DNA of 64,000 nucleotides from Kineosporia corallincola (GCF_018499875.1 NZ_JAHBAY010000003.1:1-64000), one strand, 5' to 3'. Shown: positions 25,316 through 39,705, counted from the stretch's first letter. A program made the numbers and translations. The notes: generated by a model from the letters alone, not told the origin.

Positions 25316-25422
25316 TGCCCTACCCCCGGAATGTGTAGGCCCTGTACCGACCACCAGGAGAACATGATCCACGAGCCAGGGGCAACCCCCACCGGAGAAG
25401 CACTTCGGGCAATTCGCTCGCC

Positions 25423-25492
25423 ATTTACTGACACCATTTGACGGTGCCATGAATAGGCGTCAGTAAATTTTTTTACCGTACTTTCACGTCAA
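25423..25492 (-). promoter_or_regulatory. Putative promoter/operator region of the biosynthetic operon
   Basis: A perfect 10-bp inverted repeat, ATTTACTGAC (25423-25432) and GTCAGTAAAT (25459-25468), is separated by 26 bp. On the minus strand TTGACG at 25492-25487 could be a -35 box ahead of an A/T-rich run. The 180-bp gap 25316-25495 is distinctly AT-rich for this genome. Exact promoter boxes are uncertain. Confidence 0.45.
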
Positions 25493-25495
25493 TTC

Positions 25496-25999
25496 TCAGC
25501 GTCCCGCGAGATCCCGCGGGCTGATGAAGATTCCGCGTTCGGACAGCCACTCCGGGGCGGTGCTGCGCACCTGCTGGTCGCTCATCAGCGACGTGGACAT
25601 GACCCACTCGTTCTTCATCCGCAGCTTCTTCGTCCAGGCCGGGGCCTCCCGGCCGGCCTCCTCGTACTCGTGCCCGATCAGCACCCCGAGCAGCACGTGC
25701 CAGGGCTGGTACATGCCGCCCGGGCCCTCCGGCCCGCCGGGCACGTCACGCGGGGACCGCCGGGGCCGGGCCTGCCCCTCCAGCCGCTTCGGGGCCGTGG
25801 TGCCGGGGTCGCGCGCCCAGGCCTTCGGGTCGACGGAGCCGAGGACGCCCACGTGCTCGGCCCCGTCGAGCGCGCCGCGCAGGTGGTCGCGGCACTGGAC
25901 CGTCAGCTTGAACGCCCACCTGGTGTCCGTCGGGTCCTCGTCGAGGGCGGCGACGATGGCGGACCAGGTGGGCACGGGGGTGGCGAAGGCGGCAGTCAC
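25496..25999 (-). CDS. Hypothetical protein
   Basis: A 167-residue soluble protein starting at GTG 25999. The N-terminal 55 residues look helical (WSAIVAALDEDPTDTRWAFKLTVQCRDHLRG). The middle is Pro/Arg/Gly-rich, and the C-terminal part has WHVLLGVLIGHEYEEAGREAPAWTKKL-like helices ending in ISPRDLAGR. I do not recognise a family. Codon use is normal for the window. It lies upstream of the biosynthetic operon in the same direction but is separated by 180 bp containing a probable promoter, so it may not belong to it. Confidence 0.65.
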   Translation of the reverse strand: MTAAFATPVPTWSAIVAALDEDPTDTRWAFKLTVQCRDHLRGALDGAEHVGVLGSVDPKAWARDPGTTAPKRLEGQARPRRSPRDVPGGPEGPGGMYQPWHVLLGVLIGHEYEEAGREAPAWTKKLRMKNEWVMSTSLMSDQQVRSTAPEWLSERGIFISPRDLAGR

Positions 26000-26135
26000 A
26001 ATCAGTAGTGTCGTTGGTTGCCTGGGGCGACAGATAGGGCCGGTCCAGCGAAATGCATGTCACGTCAGGTCATTCCGCCGACCCGTTCGGAGTAACCGGC
26101 AGCCGCACCGGCCGTGCCGATCGAGGTGGTCCGGC

Positions 26136-26618
26136 TCACCCGACCAGCGACGCGCCCCACTTCTCCGCGCGCTCCAGCTCGCCGTCGGCCGGCGGCCCCT
26201 CGGCCGCGCCGACCAGGAAGTTCTCCGTCCCCACCACGTCGATGGTGTAGCGCTGGAGCTTCTTGACGATCTTGCGGGCGGCCGAGCCGTTGATGAAGCC
26301 GGTACCGCTGACGCTACAGAACGCGGCGGCCCGGCCCCTCCACTCGTCCATCCCGTCGAGCCACTCGGCCACGCCGGTGACGTCCGGCCTCGCCCCCTGG
26401 GCCGCCGCCGTCCGCCGCGAGGCCGGACCGGGCAGGCCCCGGTTGTGTGTGGGGGCGCCGACCAGCAGCAGGTCGACGCCGTTCATCATCTCCGGCGTCG
26501 CGTCCGAGGCCGCGGTGACGGTGACGACGGCACCCCGCGAGGTCAGGCCGCCGACGACGGCATCGGCGAACCGCCGGGTGTTGCCGAAGCAGGACTCGGT
26601 GACGATCAGGACGTTCAC
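26136..26618 (-). CDS. Flavodoxin-family protein
   Basis: A 160-residue protein starting at GTG 26618. The first strand and phosphate-binding loop, VLIVTESCFGNTRRFADAV, are the flavodoxin FMN-binding pattern (S/TxxGNT). The second FMN contact is LLLVGAPTHNRGLPG. C-terminal FCSVSGTGFINGSAARK is also typical of stand-alone flavodoxins. It may shuttle electrons to oxygenases such as the P450 or the Fe enzymes in this window, but no partner is shown. It is isolated, with about 130 bp of non-coding DNA on its 3' side. Confidence 0.82.
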   Translation of the reverse strand: MNVLIVTESCFGNTRRFADAVVGGLTSRGAVVTVTAASDATPEMMNGVDLLLVGAPTHNRGLPGPASRRTAAAQGARPDVTGVAEWLDGMDEWRGRAAAFCSVSGTGFINGSAARKIVKKLQRYTIDVVGTENFLVGAAEGPPADGELERAEKWGASLVG

Positions 26619-26708
26619 GGTGCGCTCCCCGTGTGGCGGACGGTTTCGTCCACCATCGCGAAAGGGGCCGCGGGGCAGCAGGACCGGAGGTCCCGGGCCG
26701 GACCGGAA

Positions 26709-27338
26709 TCAGGCCCTGAAAGCGTAACCGGCCGCCATCATCCGCACCGCGTCGGCCACCACCCGCTCCAGGTCGGGGGCGGCCGGGTCCCAGCCGACCA
26801 GCAGCAACCGCGGCCAGAACACGTAGTTCGAGATCATCCCGAGAAACTGTGTGGCGGCCTGCTCCGGGTCGTCCAGGGTGATCGTGCCGGCGTCGCGCTC
26901 GGCCTCCAGATAGCGCCGGACCGAGTCGAAGTACGGCATCTTGCCCCGGCTGAACTGCGCCTCGCCCAGCTCCGGGAACCGCGGCAGCTCGGCGATCACG
27001 ATCCGGAACAGGTCGGCCATGCCGGGCCGGGTCAGCAGGGCCACGTACCGTCGGCCGATCTCGGCGAGCCCGGCCCTCAGGTCGCCCACCGGCGGTTCCT
27101 CCTCGCCGTCCCCCACCTGCCAGGACGCCGTGACGATCGCGTCGAACAGCGCCGCCTTGGTCGGGAACTGCTTGAACAGCGTCGCTTTCGACACGCCGGC
27201 CGCCTCGGCGATCTTCGCCAGCGAGGTGCGGTCGTAGCCGGAGTCCAGGAACAGCCGGGTGGCGGCCGCCAGGATCGCTGCGCGCTTCTCCTCCGCCACT
27301 CGCTGGTGGTAGCCGGGCGCCTCGCTCGTCGTCACCAC
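26709..27338 (-). CDS. TetR-family repressor of the divergent SDR gene
   Basis: A 209-residue regulator with a classic TetR N-terminal domain: RAAILAAATRLFLDSGYDRTSLAKIAEAAGVSKATLFKQF at residues about 19-58. The C-terminal domain fits the TetR_C_7/AefR-like ligand-binding type. It starts at GTG 27338, 104 bp from the divergent SDR start. Two matching operators lie in that gap, one near each promoter, so it probably represses both itself and the dehydrogenase. Inducer unknown. Confidence 0.87.
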   Translation of the reverse strand: MVTTSEAPGYHQRVAEEKRAAILAAATRLFLDSGYDRTSLAKIAEAAGVSKATLFKQFPTKAALFDAIVTASWQVGDGEEEPPVGDLRAGLAEIGRRYVALLTRPGMADLFRIVIAELPRFPELGEAQFSRGKMPYFDSVRRYLEAERDAGTITLDDPEQAATQFLGMISNYVFWPRLLLVGWDPAAPDLERVVADAVRMMAAGYAFRA

Positions 27339-27352
27339 CCCAGCCTAAGCGA

Positions 27353-27372
27353 GGTGAGTCACTTGACTCACC
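27353..27372. promoter_or_regulatory. TetR operator 1
   Basis: GGTGAGTCA and TGACTCACC, 9-bp perfect arms around CT. It is 15 bp upstream of the TetR start. A second copy lies 47 bp away. Confidence 0.72.
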
Positions 27373-27399
27373 ACAGACCCGCCCCTAGCCTCACTCTGA

Positions 27400-27419
27400 G
27401 GCGAGTCACTCGACTCACC
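27400..27419. promoter_or_regulatory. TetR operator 2
   Basis: GGCGAGTCA CT CGACTCACC, the same pattern as operator 1 with two substitutions. It ends 24 bp before the SDR start and 9 bp before its AGGAGG ribosome-binding site. Confidence 0.72.
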
Positions 27420-27442
27420 ATCTGATCAGGAGGAACGACACC

Positions 27443-28213
27443 ATGGGACGCTTCGACCGGCACACCGTGCTGATCACCGGTGGCACCGGCGGCCAGGGCA
27501 CCAGTCACGTACGCGGCTACCACGCCGAGGGCGCGCGGGTGGTGATCGGCGACGTCTCGGGTCACCGCGGCCAGGCGCTCGCCGCCGAGCTGGGCGAACG
27601 GGCGCTCGCGGTCCCCCTCGACGTGACCGAGCCGGATTCCTGGGCCGAGGCGGTCGCCGCCACGGAGCAGCACTTCGGGTCACTGACGATCCTGGTGAAC
27701 AACGCCGGGGTGCAGAATCCGCCGGCCCCGGTCGAGGCCACCGACCCGAAGGTCTGGCAGCGCGTTCTCGACGTCAACCTGACCGGCGCGTTCCTCGGTG
27801 TCCGGGCGGCGGCACCGGCCCTGCGCCGAGCCGGCGGGGGCGTCATCGTCAACATCGCCTCCACCTCCGGCATCGGTGGCACGGCCCTCTACGCCCCCTA
27901 CGTCACCAGCAAGTGGGGCCTGCGCGGCCTGACGAAAACCGCCGCGCTGGAACTGGGAAGAGACGGGATCCGGGTGAACGCCGTCCACCCCGGCGTGGTG
28001 GCCACGCCGTTCATCACCGAACCCGCCGCCGGGGCAGACGCGCCGATCTCGGACTTCTACTCCCCCGAGCCGTTCGCCGTGCCGCGCCTCGGTCAGCCGG
28101 CCGACATCACCGGCGCCCTGCTGTATCTCAGCTCCGACGAGGCCGCCTTCGTCACCGGCTCGGAGTTCGTGATCGACGGCGGGCTGCTGCTCGGCCCGGC
28201 CCTCCGGCACTGA
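27443..28213 (+). CDS. Short-chain dehydrogenase/reductase
   Basis: A 256-residue classical SDR starting at ATG 27443 behind AGGAGG. The NAD(P) loop is TGGTGGQG (residues about 12-19), followed by VNNAGVQ, the catalytic Ser in ASTSG and the Tyr/Lys pair in YAPYVTSK. The C-terminal VTGSEFVIDGG is standard. The acidic residue after the second beta-strand (GDVSGH) suggests NAD preference. Similar enzymes act on steroid or secondary alcohols such as 3-alpha-hydroxysteroids; the real substrate is open. It is controlled by the adjacent TetR gene. Confidence 0.88.
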   Translation: MGRFDRHTVLITGGTGGQGTSHVRGYHAEGARVVIGDVSGHRGQALAAELGERALAVPLDVTEPDSWAEAVAATEQHFGSLTILVNNAGVQNPPAPVEATDPKVWQRVLDVNLTGAFLGVRAAAPALRRAGGGVIVNIASTSGIGGTALYAPYVTSKWGLRGLTKTAALELGRDGIRVNAVHPGVVATPFITEPAAGADAPISDFYSPEPFAVPRLGQPADITGALLYLSSDEAAFVTGSEFVIDGGLLLGPALRH

Positions 28214-28267
28214 CCTGTCGCCCGGCACGAATCACACTCCCCTGAAACGGTTCCGGGCATTCTTTCC

Positions 28268-28306
28268 TGGACGACGACGAGTCCGCGCGCAGCCCGTCGT
28301 CGTCCA
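28268..28306. terminator. Terminator between SDR and HxlR genes (GGACGACG family)
   Basis: TGGACGACGACG (28268-28279) pairs with CGTCGTCGTCCA (28295-28306), followed by TTGTTCT. It lies between two convergent genes, ends 5 bp from the HxlR stop and can serve both. Confidence 0.8.
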
Positions 28307-28311
28307 TTGTT

Positions 28312-28671
28312 CTACGAAACTGCCCGGTCCAGAGCACCTTCCGCCCATGTGCGCAGGGCCGCGAGCGGCTGCGCCGCCGAACGTCCCAGCCCCGACAGCG
28401 AGTACTCGACGCGGGGCGGCACCTCGGCGAACACCTCGCGGTCCACCAGGGCGGCCTCCTCCAGACGGCGCAGCGTGGCGGTGAGCACCTTGGAGCTCAC
28501 GCCGCCGAGCCGGGTGCGCAGTTCACCGAAGCGCAGCGGGCCGGGCTCCAGGGCACCGATGATCAGGGCCGACCACTTGTTCGCGATCAGGTCGAGCAGA
28601 TCGCGGCAGGGGCAGTCGGCGTTGTACACGTCATGCGGGCCGTGCAACCCCGTGGAGCAGGCGGTGGGCAT
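28312..28671 (-). CDS. HxlR-family winged-helix regulator
   Basis: A 119-residue protein with the HxlR signature: CPCRDLLDLIANKWSALII near residue 20, RFGELRTRLGGVSSKVLTATLRRLEEAALV and a wing ending VEYSLSGLGRS. Cys20 and Cys22 near the N-terminus could sense oxidants or electrophiles, as in other HxlR proteins. It is divergent from a quinone-oxidoreductase-like gene across a 101-bp region with an inverted repeat, a common arrangement for electrophile-responsive detoxification. Confidence 0.9.
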   Translation of the reverse strand: MPTACSTGLHGPHDVYNADCPCRDLLDLIANKWSALIIGALEPGPLRFGELRTRLGGVSSKVLTATLRRLEEAALVDREVFAEVPPRVEYSLSGLGRSAAQPLAALRTWAEGALDRAVS

Positions 28672-28713
28672 CTGACCTCCAATGGTTCCCCATGGTTACT
28701 TGTCTCCCTTGAT

Positions 28714-28737
28714 GGTAACTGGGACCCCGGAGTTACC
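28714..28737. promoter_or_regulatory. Putative HxlR operator
   Basis: GGTAACT (28714-28720) and AGTTACC (28731-28737) form a perfect 7-bp inverted repeat with a 10-bp spacer. A further GGTTACT half-site lies at 28694-28700. Placed between the divergent HxlR and oxidoreductase promoters. Confidence 0.6.
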
Positions 28738-28772
28738 GTCTGCGGCATCGGACCACGAGGGAGGACAGCACA

Positions 28773-29771
<999 letters not shown>

Positions 29772-29800
29772 CCGTCGTCGCGCCGGATCCGGGTGCATCA

Positions 29801-29835
29801 GCCCCGCCTTTGTATGACTCCTACAAAGGCGGGGC
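29801..29835. terminator. Hairpin after oxidoreductase gene
   Basis: GCCCCGCCTTTGTA (29801-29814) pairs perfectly with TACAAAGGCGGGGC (29822-29835); 14-bp stem, 7-nt loop, no clear T tract. Confidence 0.65.
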
Positions 29836-29895
29836 CGGGGTCCGCCCGGTGGCGCACATGGCGCGCACCCCCTCCCGCCCGCGACAGTAGGAGGC

Positions 29896-29928
29896 TGGAC
29901 GACCAGGCCGGTCCGCGGACGTCGTCCA
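29896..29928 (+). terminator. Second terminator before the carboxylase gene (GGACGACG family)
   Basis: TGGACGAC (29896-29903) pairs with GTCGTCCA (29921-29928), with an internal GTCCGCGGAC palindrome at 29911-29920, followed by TCGTTCTT. It ends 28 bp before the carboxylase start, so it could also act as a leader attenuator. Confidence 0.6.
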
Positions 29929-29956
29929 TCGTTCTTGGCTCTGGGAGGCTCAGCCG

Positions 29957-35431
<5,475 letters not shown>

Positions 35432-35448
35432 GAAGGCGCTGATTGATT

Positions 35449-35479
35449 GACGGCGGGAGCTCAAACAGCTCCCGCCGTC
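35449..35479. terminator. Bidirectional terminator after the carboxylase
   Basis: GACGGCGGGAGCT (35449-35461) pairs perfectly with AGCTCCCGCCGTC (35467-35479), loop CAAAC. It lies between the carboxylase stop and the convergent gene ending at 35484. Confidence 0.82.
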
Positions 35480-35483
35480 GGGA

Positions 35484-36236
35484 TCACCTATGTTCCCAGC
35501 AAGGACTTTTCTGATACTGGCACTGGCACCTCAGAATTCGGCCGATTTCTTCCTTCATGACCTCCTCGGCAAGTGTCCCAGGCCCCACTCCGAAGACGGC
35601 TACGTGCCCGAGGTGCTCCAGCAGGTCTCGAATCTTCGGGTTCGGAACAGTCGACGCGAAGATCCCCCGAGCCCTGAGCAATTCGGACATCAGACCGGAG
35701 AATCCGCGTCCGAGGGACAGCGAAATCTTGTCGCTGTAGTACTTCGCCTCGATCACGACGTAAGGATCGCACCAGTGCGGATCCTCCCGGTCCGTCCGAC
35801 GCTGCCGCGCGATGCGCGCTGGAAGGACCAGCACATCGGCTTCATGGAGCACGCCGCTGCGGCCTCTTACCCGCACTCCGACATGTACTTCCAATTCATC
35901 GGCCCCCAGGCACAGACCGGTCTCGGACTGCCGGGGAGGTAGCTTCAGTACGGCATGCGTGTACTGATGTACGACGGAGAGCCGTCCCGGGCCGCGTCGA
36001 AGCCTCACATCCTTCGGTGTCGCACCGTGCCGGTCCAATATCTCGATATCGGTGTACCCCCGCCGCCGGGCAGCCTGTAGAACAAGACACCACAGGTAGG
36101 CCTCGTACAGGTCGTCGTTCTTCGTCACCCCGGCCGTCGAGCCTGCCGGCGCACGCGGAAGTACCGTGGCGATCTCGCCCCGCAGAGTACTGATCAAATT
36201 CGCCCGCGCGGTTTCCTTCTCGTCCTGCACGGTCAC
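35484..36236 (-). CDS. Possible PD-(D/E)XK nuclease-like protein of a low-GC gene pair
   Basis: A 250-residue protein starting at GTG 36236, overlapping the upstream stop by 4 bp. The middle has HEADVLVLPARI, a short gap, then PYVVIEAKYY: the spacing and strand pattern of an Asp followed by ExK in the restriction-endonuclease-like fold. A helix, LGRGFSGLMSELLRARGI, follows as in that fold. The N-terminal 60 residues are helical (NDDLYEAYLWCLVLQAARRRG). The extreme C-terminus is Cys-rich (RCQCQYQKSPC). G+C is near 55-60 percent, well below the flanks, suggesting acquisition. Nuclease activity is inferred from motif only; a defence role is speculative. Confidence 0.55.
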   Translation of the reverse strand: MTVQDEKETARANLISTLRGEIATVLPRAPAGSTAGVTKNDDLYEAYLWCLVLQAARRRGYTDIEILDRHGATPKDVRLRRGPGRLSVVHQYTHAVLKLPPRQSETGLCLGADELEVHVGVRVRGRSGVLHEADVLVLPARIARQRRTDREDPHWCDPYVVIEAKYYSDKISLSLGRGFSGLMSELLRARGIFASTVPNPKIRDLLEHLGHVAVFGVGPGTLAEEVMKEEIGRILRCQCQYQKSPCWEHR

Positions 36237-36775
36237 GTGTACTCACCGCCGTCATCGCCCGTGGAAGGACGCGGAACCCAGGGTCCACGCGAGAGCGACG
36301 CCTGGGCCCGTAGCTGTTCCACCGTTCTCCTGACCCCCACCAGCGCGGCTTCCCTTTCCCGTCCCACCTCGTCGGCAACAGACCACTCCCGGGAAAATCT
36401 GGTACCGGAAGAGACATCGGGACCGGGGGCATCCTCGATGATCAGTTTTTCTTTCCCCAAGCGACGGAGCTCGGCACAGACCACTGCCTCCATCTCAAGC
36501 GAAGAAACCGCGTATCCCTCGATCAAATCGAGCAGAATGGCGGTCTGGGTCAGAGCCGGACTCACTGGACCGACGTCACCGGCCTGATCAGCACGAGGCA
36601 ACCGCCCAAGAAGAGGCCACAACGTGTCTGCGAACGGTGTCAGGTCATCCGGGCCATCACCCTCCACGCACTCATCACGGAGGGTACGCGCCTGCTCGGC
36701 CAGAAATCCCAGCCCTTCCTGATCAAGCATGCCCGTGAGATCCGCAAGCATGCTTCGCGCTTCTTCCTCGTTCAT
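36233..36775 (-). CDS. Hypothetical helical partner of the low-GC pair
   Basis: A 180-residue acidic, helix-rich protein. ATG 36775 is chosen because GGAAGG lies at the right distance; the frame is open to 36814. Segments ARSMLADLTGMLDQEGLGFL, ALTQTAILLDLIEGYAVSSLEMEAVV and a C-terminal coiled stretch, ADEVGREREAALVGVRRTVEQLRAQA, dominate. No family is recognised. It overlaps the possible nuclease gene by 4 bp and shares its lower G+C, so the two act together and probably arrived together. It could be an immunity, sensor or scaffold component. Confidence 0.6.
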   Translation of the reverse strand: MNEEEARSMLADLTGMLDQEGLGFLAEQARTLRDECVEGDGPDDLTPFADTLWPLLGRLPRADQAGDVGPVSPALTQTAILLDLIEGYAVSSLEMEAVVCAELRRLGKEKLIIEDAPGPDVSSGTRFSREWSVADEVGREREAALVGVRRTVEQLRAQASLSRGPWVPRPSTGDDGGEYT

Positions 36776-36881
36776 CCGCCGATGCCTTCCGGGCGATCTG
36801 GACGCTGGCACCAACCCTTCGGCTTACGTCATCTCAGCCTTGATCGGTGAACCGAAGACAACCACTGGTCCACCTGATCTT

Positions 36882-37883
36882 CTACGGCACCAGCACGATC
36901 CGGATCGGGTCGCCGATCTTCTGGTCCAGCCGCCGCACCGCCTCGGCCGCGCTGGCCAGCGGCAGCACCTCGCTGACCGACCGGGAGAGCTCCAGGCGCC
37001 CCGTCCCGATCAGCGCGAGCAGCTGCTGGACATGCTCCGGCCGCGATCCGTAGTGCCCGCGCACCTGCTGCTCCAGGTAGCTGAGCCGGGTGGCGTCGGC
37101 GATCGTCAGGGCCTCGTCACCGAGCCCGACCAGCACCAGCCGCCCGCCGTGGCCGAGCACCCTCACCGCCTGCTCGCGCACGGCGGCGACCCCGGCGAAG
37201 TCGAACGCGACCGCCAGGCCCGCGCCGCCGGTGAATTCCCGCACCGTGCGGGCAAAGTCGCCGGCCGCCGGGTCGAGGGCCAGGTCGGCACCGAACTCCA
37301 GGGCCCGGGCCCGGGCGGCCGGCAGCGGGTCGACGGCCACGATCGGCGCCGCGCCGACGGCGCGCAGCAGTTGCACGGCATGCACCCCCAGCCCGCCGAT
37401 CCCCCAGACTCCCACGGGCTGCGCGGGTTTCACTCCGGCCGTGGTGGTGATCGCCGCCCACGGGGTGGACACCGCGTCGGGAACGAAACACGCCTGCTCG
37501 AACGGCAGCCCGTCCGGGATCGGGACCACCGTGCCGGCCAGGGCCACGGCGTACTCGGCCCAGCCGCCGTCGTAGTCGACGCCCCGGGTGACGATCATCC
37601 CGTCCCGGAACTGCCCGGCCAGCAACAGCACCCGCTGACCGGCGGCGAGACCGGTCACCCCCTGACCGACCTCGTCGACCACCCCGGCGACCTCGTGCCC
37701 GAGAGTGACCGAACCCTCGCGCAGGAAAGCGGGTTTCAGCATGCCCTGGATCACGTGGACGTCGGAGAGGCACACCCCGGCGGCCTTCACCGCGATCCGC
37801 ACCTCCCCAGGGCCGACGTGCGGCTCGGGAACCTCCTCCACCCCGAAGGCGCCGGTGGTCACGTTCCAGCGGGCGGCCCTCAT
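36882..37883 (-). CDS. Zinc-dependent alcohol dehydrogenase
   Basis: A 333-residue MDR-family dehydrogenase with catalytic-zinc features: the first ligand is in AGVCLSDVHVIQG (Cys), then LGHEVAGVVDEVG (His-Glu). The NAD loop is GVWGIGGLGVHAVQLL near residue 165, followed by VAVDPLPAARARAL, where Asp suggests NAD. The structural-zinc cysteine cluster is not seen. It is translationally coupled (4-bp overlap) to the MarR gene upstream and so is probably MarR-regulated. Substrate unknown. Confidence 0.87.
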   Translation of the reverse strand: MRAARWNVTTGAFGVEEVPEPHVGPGEVRIAVKAAGVCLSDVHVIQGMLKPAFLREGSVTLGHEVAGVVDEVGQGVTGLAAGQRVLLLAGQFRDGMIVTRGVDYDGGWAEYAVALAGTVVPIPDGLPFEQACFVPDAVSTPWAAITTTAGVKPAQPVGVWGIGGLGVHAVQLLRAVGAAPIVAVDPLPAARARALEFGADLALDPAAGDFARTVREFTGGAGLAVAFDFAGVAAVREQAVRVLGHGGRLVLVGLGDEALTIADATRLSYLEQQVRGHYGSRPEHVQQLLALIGTGRLELSRSVSEVLPLASAAEAVRRLDQKIGDPIRIVLVP

Positions 37884-38383
37884 GGCTTCTCCCCTGTTCC
37901 GTCGAGGGCTTCGGCTCGGGCGGCGAGATCGTCGGCGAACCGCCCGAGCAGGTTCGCGAACGTCTGCCGGTCCTGAGCGGACCAGCCGTTCAGCACCTCG
38001 GCGAACCAGCCGAGCACGGTGTGCAGGTAGCGGGTCGCGGCCTCGGCGCCGGCCGGGGTCAGCTCGATCAGCCGGGCCCGCTGGTCGTGCGGATCGGGCA
38101 CCCGCCGGGCCAGGTCACGGCGTTCCAGCTCGTTCAGCTGCCGGGTGACGTGCGGGCCGACCACCTGCATGCGGGTGGCGATCTCACCGATCCGCAACGG
38201 CTCCCCGGCCATGTGCAGGGTGACCAGCACGGTGATCGCTGGCCGGTCGACGTTCAGCCCGGAGGCCGCCATCGCCCGCTCGATCAGTCTGCCGCGGTTC
38301 AGCACAGAACTCATCTGAGACATCCGGGAGAGCACGCCCAGCAGATCGAGGTCCGGGACGCCAGGCGTCGAGGTGTCCGCCAT
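37880..38383 (-). CDS. MarR-family regulator
   Basis: A 167-residue winged-helix regulator. ATG 38383 is preferred over an upstream in-frame ATG at 38434, which lies inside the operator. The DNA-binding region reads LRIGEIATRMQVVGPHVTRQLNELERRDLARRVPDPHDQRARLIELTPAG, the MarR recognition helix and beta-wing (DxRxR type). It is divergent from the FAD monooxygenase and in an operon with the alcohol dehydrogenase. The strong palindrome at 38397-38413 should be its site, giving control of both transcripts. Confidence 0.87.
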   Translation of the reverse strand: MADTSTPGVPDLDLLGVLSRMSQMSSVLNRGRLIERAMAASGLNVDRPAITVLVTLHMAGEPLRIGEIATRMQVVGPHVTRQLNELERRDLARRVPDPHDQRARLIELTPAGAEAATRYLHTVLGWFAEVLNGWSAQDRQTFANLLGRFADDLAARAEALDGTGEKP

Positions 38384-38396
38384 CACACTCCAATAG

Positions 38397-38413
38397 ATAC
38401 CTAACTTAGGTAT
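38397..38413. promoter_or_regulatory. MarR operator
   Basis: ATACCTAACTTAGGTAT: perfect 8-bp arms around a single C. It lies 14 bp from the MarR start. A degenerate second copy, ATCCCTAAGGTAGCTAT, follows at 38433-38449 near the monooxygenase ribosome-binding site. Confidence 0.75.
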
Positions 38414-38466
38414 ATGTTTGAACTCGGTCAGCATCCCTAAGGTAGCTATTCATTCGGAGGAGACAG

Positions 38467-39681
38467 ATGACCAGCCCCCGCAGGAAGAAGGTCCTGATCT
38501 CCGGCGCGAGCATCGCCGGGCCCACCCTCGCCCACTGGCTGAGCCGTGGCGGCTTCGAGGTCACCGTGGTGGAGAAGGCCGCCGCCGTGCGCGGCGGCGG
38601 CTACCCGATCGACATCCGGGGCAGCGCGCTCGGGGTGGTCGAGCGCATGGGCCTGCTGCCGGCGCTGCGCGAGGCGCACATCGACACCCGCCGCATCACC
38701 TTCCTGCACCCGGACGGCAGCCCGGTGGTCACGCTGCGACCGGAGAAGGTGGCGGGCGGCGTGCACAGCCGCGACCTCGAGGTGCCGCGCGGCGACCTCA
38801 CCGCGCTGCTCCACGGCACGGTCCGCGACGACGTCGAGTTCCTCTTCGGCGAGAGCATTCTCGAGCTGCACGAACAGGTGGACGCCGTCACGGTCACCTT
38901 CCGGGGCGGCGCGGTGCGCGAGTTCGATCTGGTGGTGGGGGCCGACGGCCTGCACTCCAGCACCCGCGGCCTGGTGTTCGGCCCGGAACCGCAGTTCCAC
39001 TGCTATCTGGGGCACTGCTTCGCCGGTTTCACCCTGGAGAACACCTGGGGCCTCGACCACGAGGCGGTGCTCTGGAACACCGCGGGCCGCGGCGCCGCCC
39101 TCTACGCCGCCGGTGACACCACCACCCTGCACGGATTCCTCATGTTCAGCCGGCCCGAGCCGCCGTTCGAGGCGTTCCGCGACCCGCAGGCCCAGCGCGA
39201 CCTGCTCACCACCACCTTCGCCGACGACGGCTGGGAGGTGCCCACCCTGGTCCGGGCCATGCGCGACGCCGACGACCTGTTCTTCGACGTGGTCAGCCAG
39301 ATCCGCGCGCCGCGCTGGTCGCGGGGCCGGGTCGCCCTGGCCGGCGACGCCGCCCACGCCCCGTCGTTCCTCACCGGGCAGGGCACCAGCCTGGCCCTGG
39401 CCGGGGCGTACCTGCTGGCCCGCGAACTGGTCTCGACCCCGGACCACGCCCTCGCCCTGTCCGCCTACGAACGGCGGGCGCGCCCCTACGTCGAGGCGAA
39501 CCAGGCCCTGGTCGGGCCCGGTGACGTCACGATGCACCCACGCACCCCCGAGGCGCTGACCGCCCGCAACGCCATGCTGCGCTCCCTGGACTCGCTGCCC
39601 GGCGACACCGACCGCCCCGCCTACTCGGCCCTCACCCTGCCCGACTTCCCCTCCGGGGCGGGCCCTCTCGGGCGGCCCTGA
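38467..39681 (+). CDS. FAD-dependent aromatic/antibiotic monooxygenase
   Basis: A 404-residue class A flavin monooxygenase. The dinucleotide fold starts VLISGASIAGPTLAHWL near residue 9 (GxGxxG-like with Ser), the middle has VVGADGLHSSTR, and the FAD ribityl motif is GRVALAGDAAHAPSFLTGQGTSLA near residue 290. The overall type is PHBH/TetX/rifampicin monooxygenase. It would hydroxylate an aromatic or polyketide substrate with NAD(P)H and O2. It is divergent from MarR, whose operator pair lies just upstream; ATG 38467 follows GGAGGA. Confidence 0.88.
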   Translation: MTSPRRKKVLISGASIAGPTLAHWLSRGGFEVTVVEKAAAVRGGGYPIDIRGSALGVVERMGLLPALREAHIDTRRITFLHPDGSPVVTLRPEKVAGGVHSRDLEVPRGDLTALLHGTVRDDVEFLFGESILELHEQVDAVTVTFRGGAVREFDLVVGADGLHSSTRGLVFGPEPQFHCYLGHCFAGFTLENTWGLDHEAVLWNTAGRGAALYAAGDTTTLHGFLMFSRPEPPFEAFRDPQAQRDLLTTTFADDGWEVPTLVRAMRDADDLFFDVVSQIRAPRWSRGRVALAGDAAHAPSFLTGQGTSLALAGAYLLARELVSTPDHALALSAYERRARPYVEANQALVGPGDVTMHPRTPEALTARNAMLRSLDSLPGDTDRPAYSALTLPDFPSGAGPLGRP

Positions 39682-39705
39682 CCAGACCCGAAGGCCACAG
39701 CGAAG

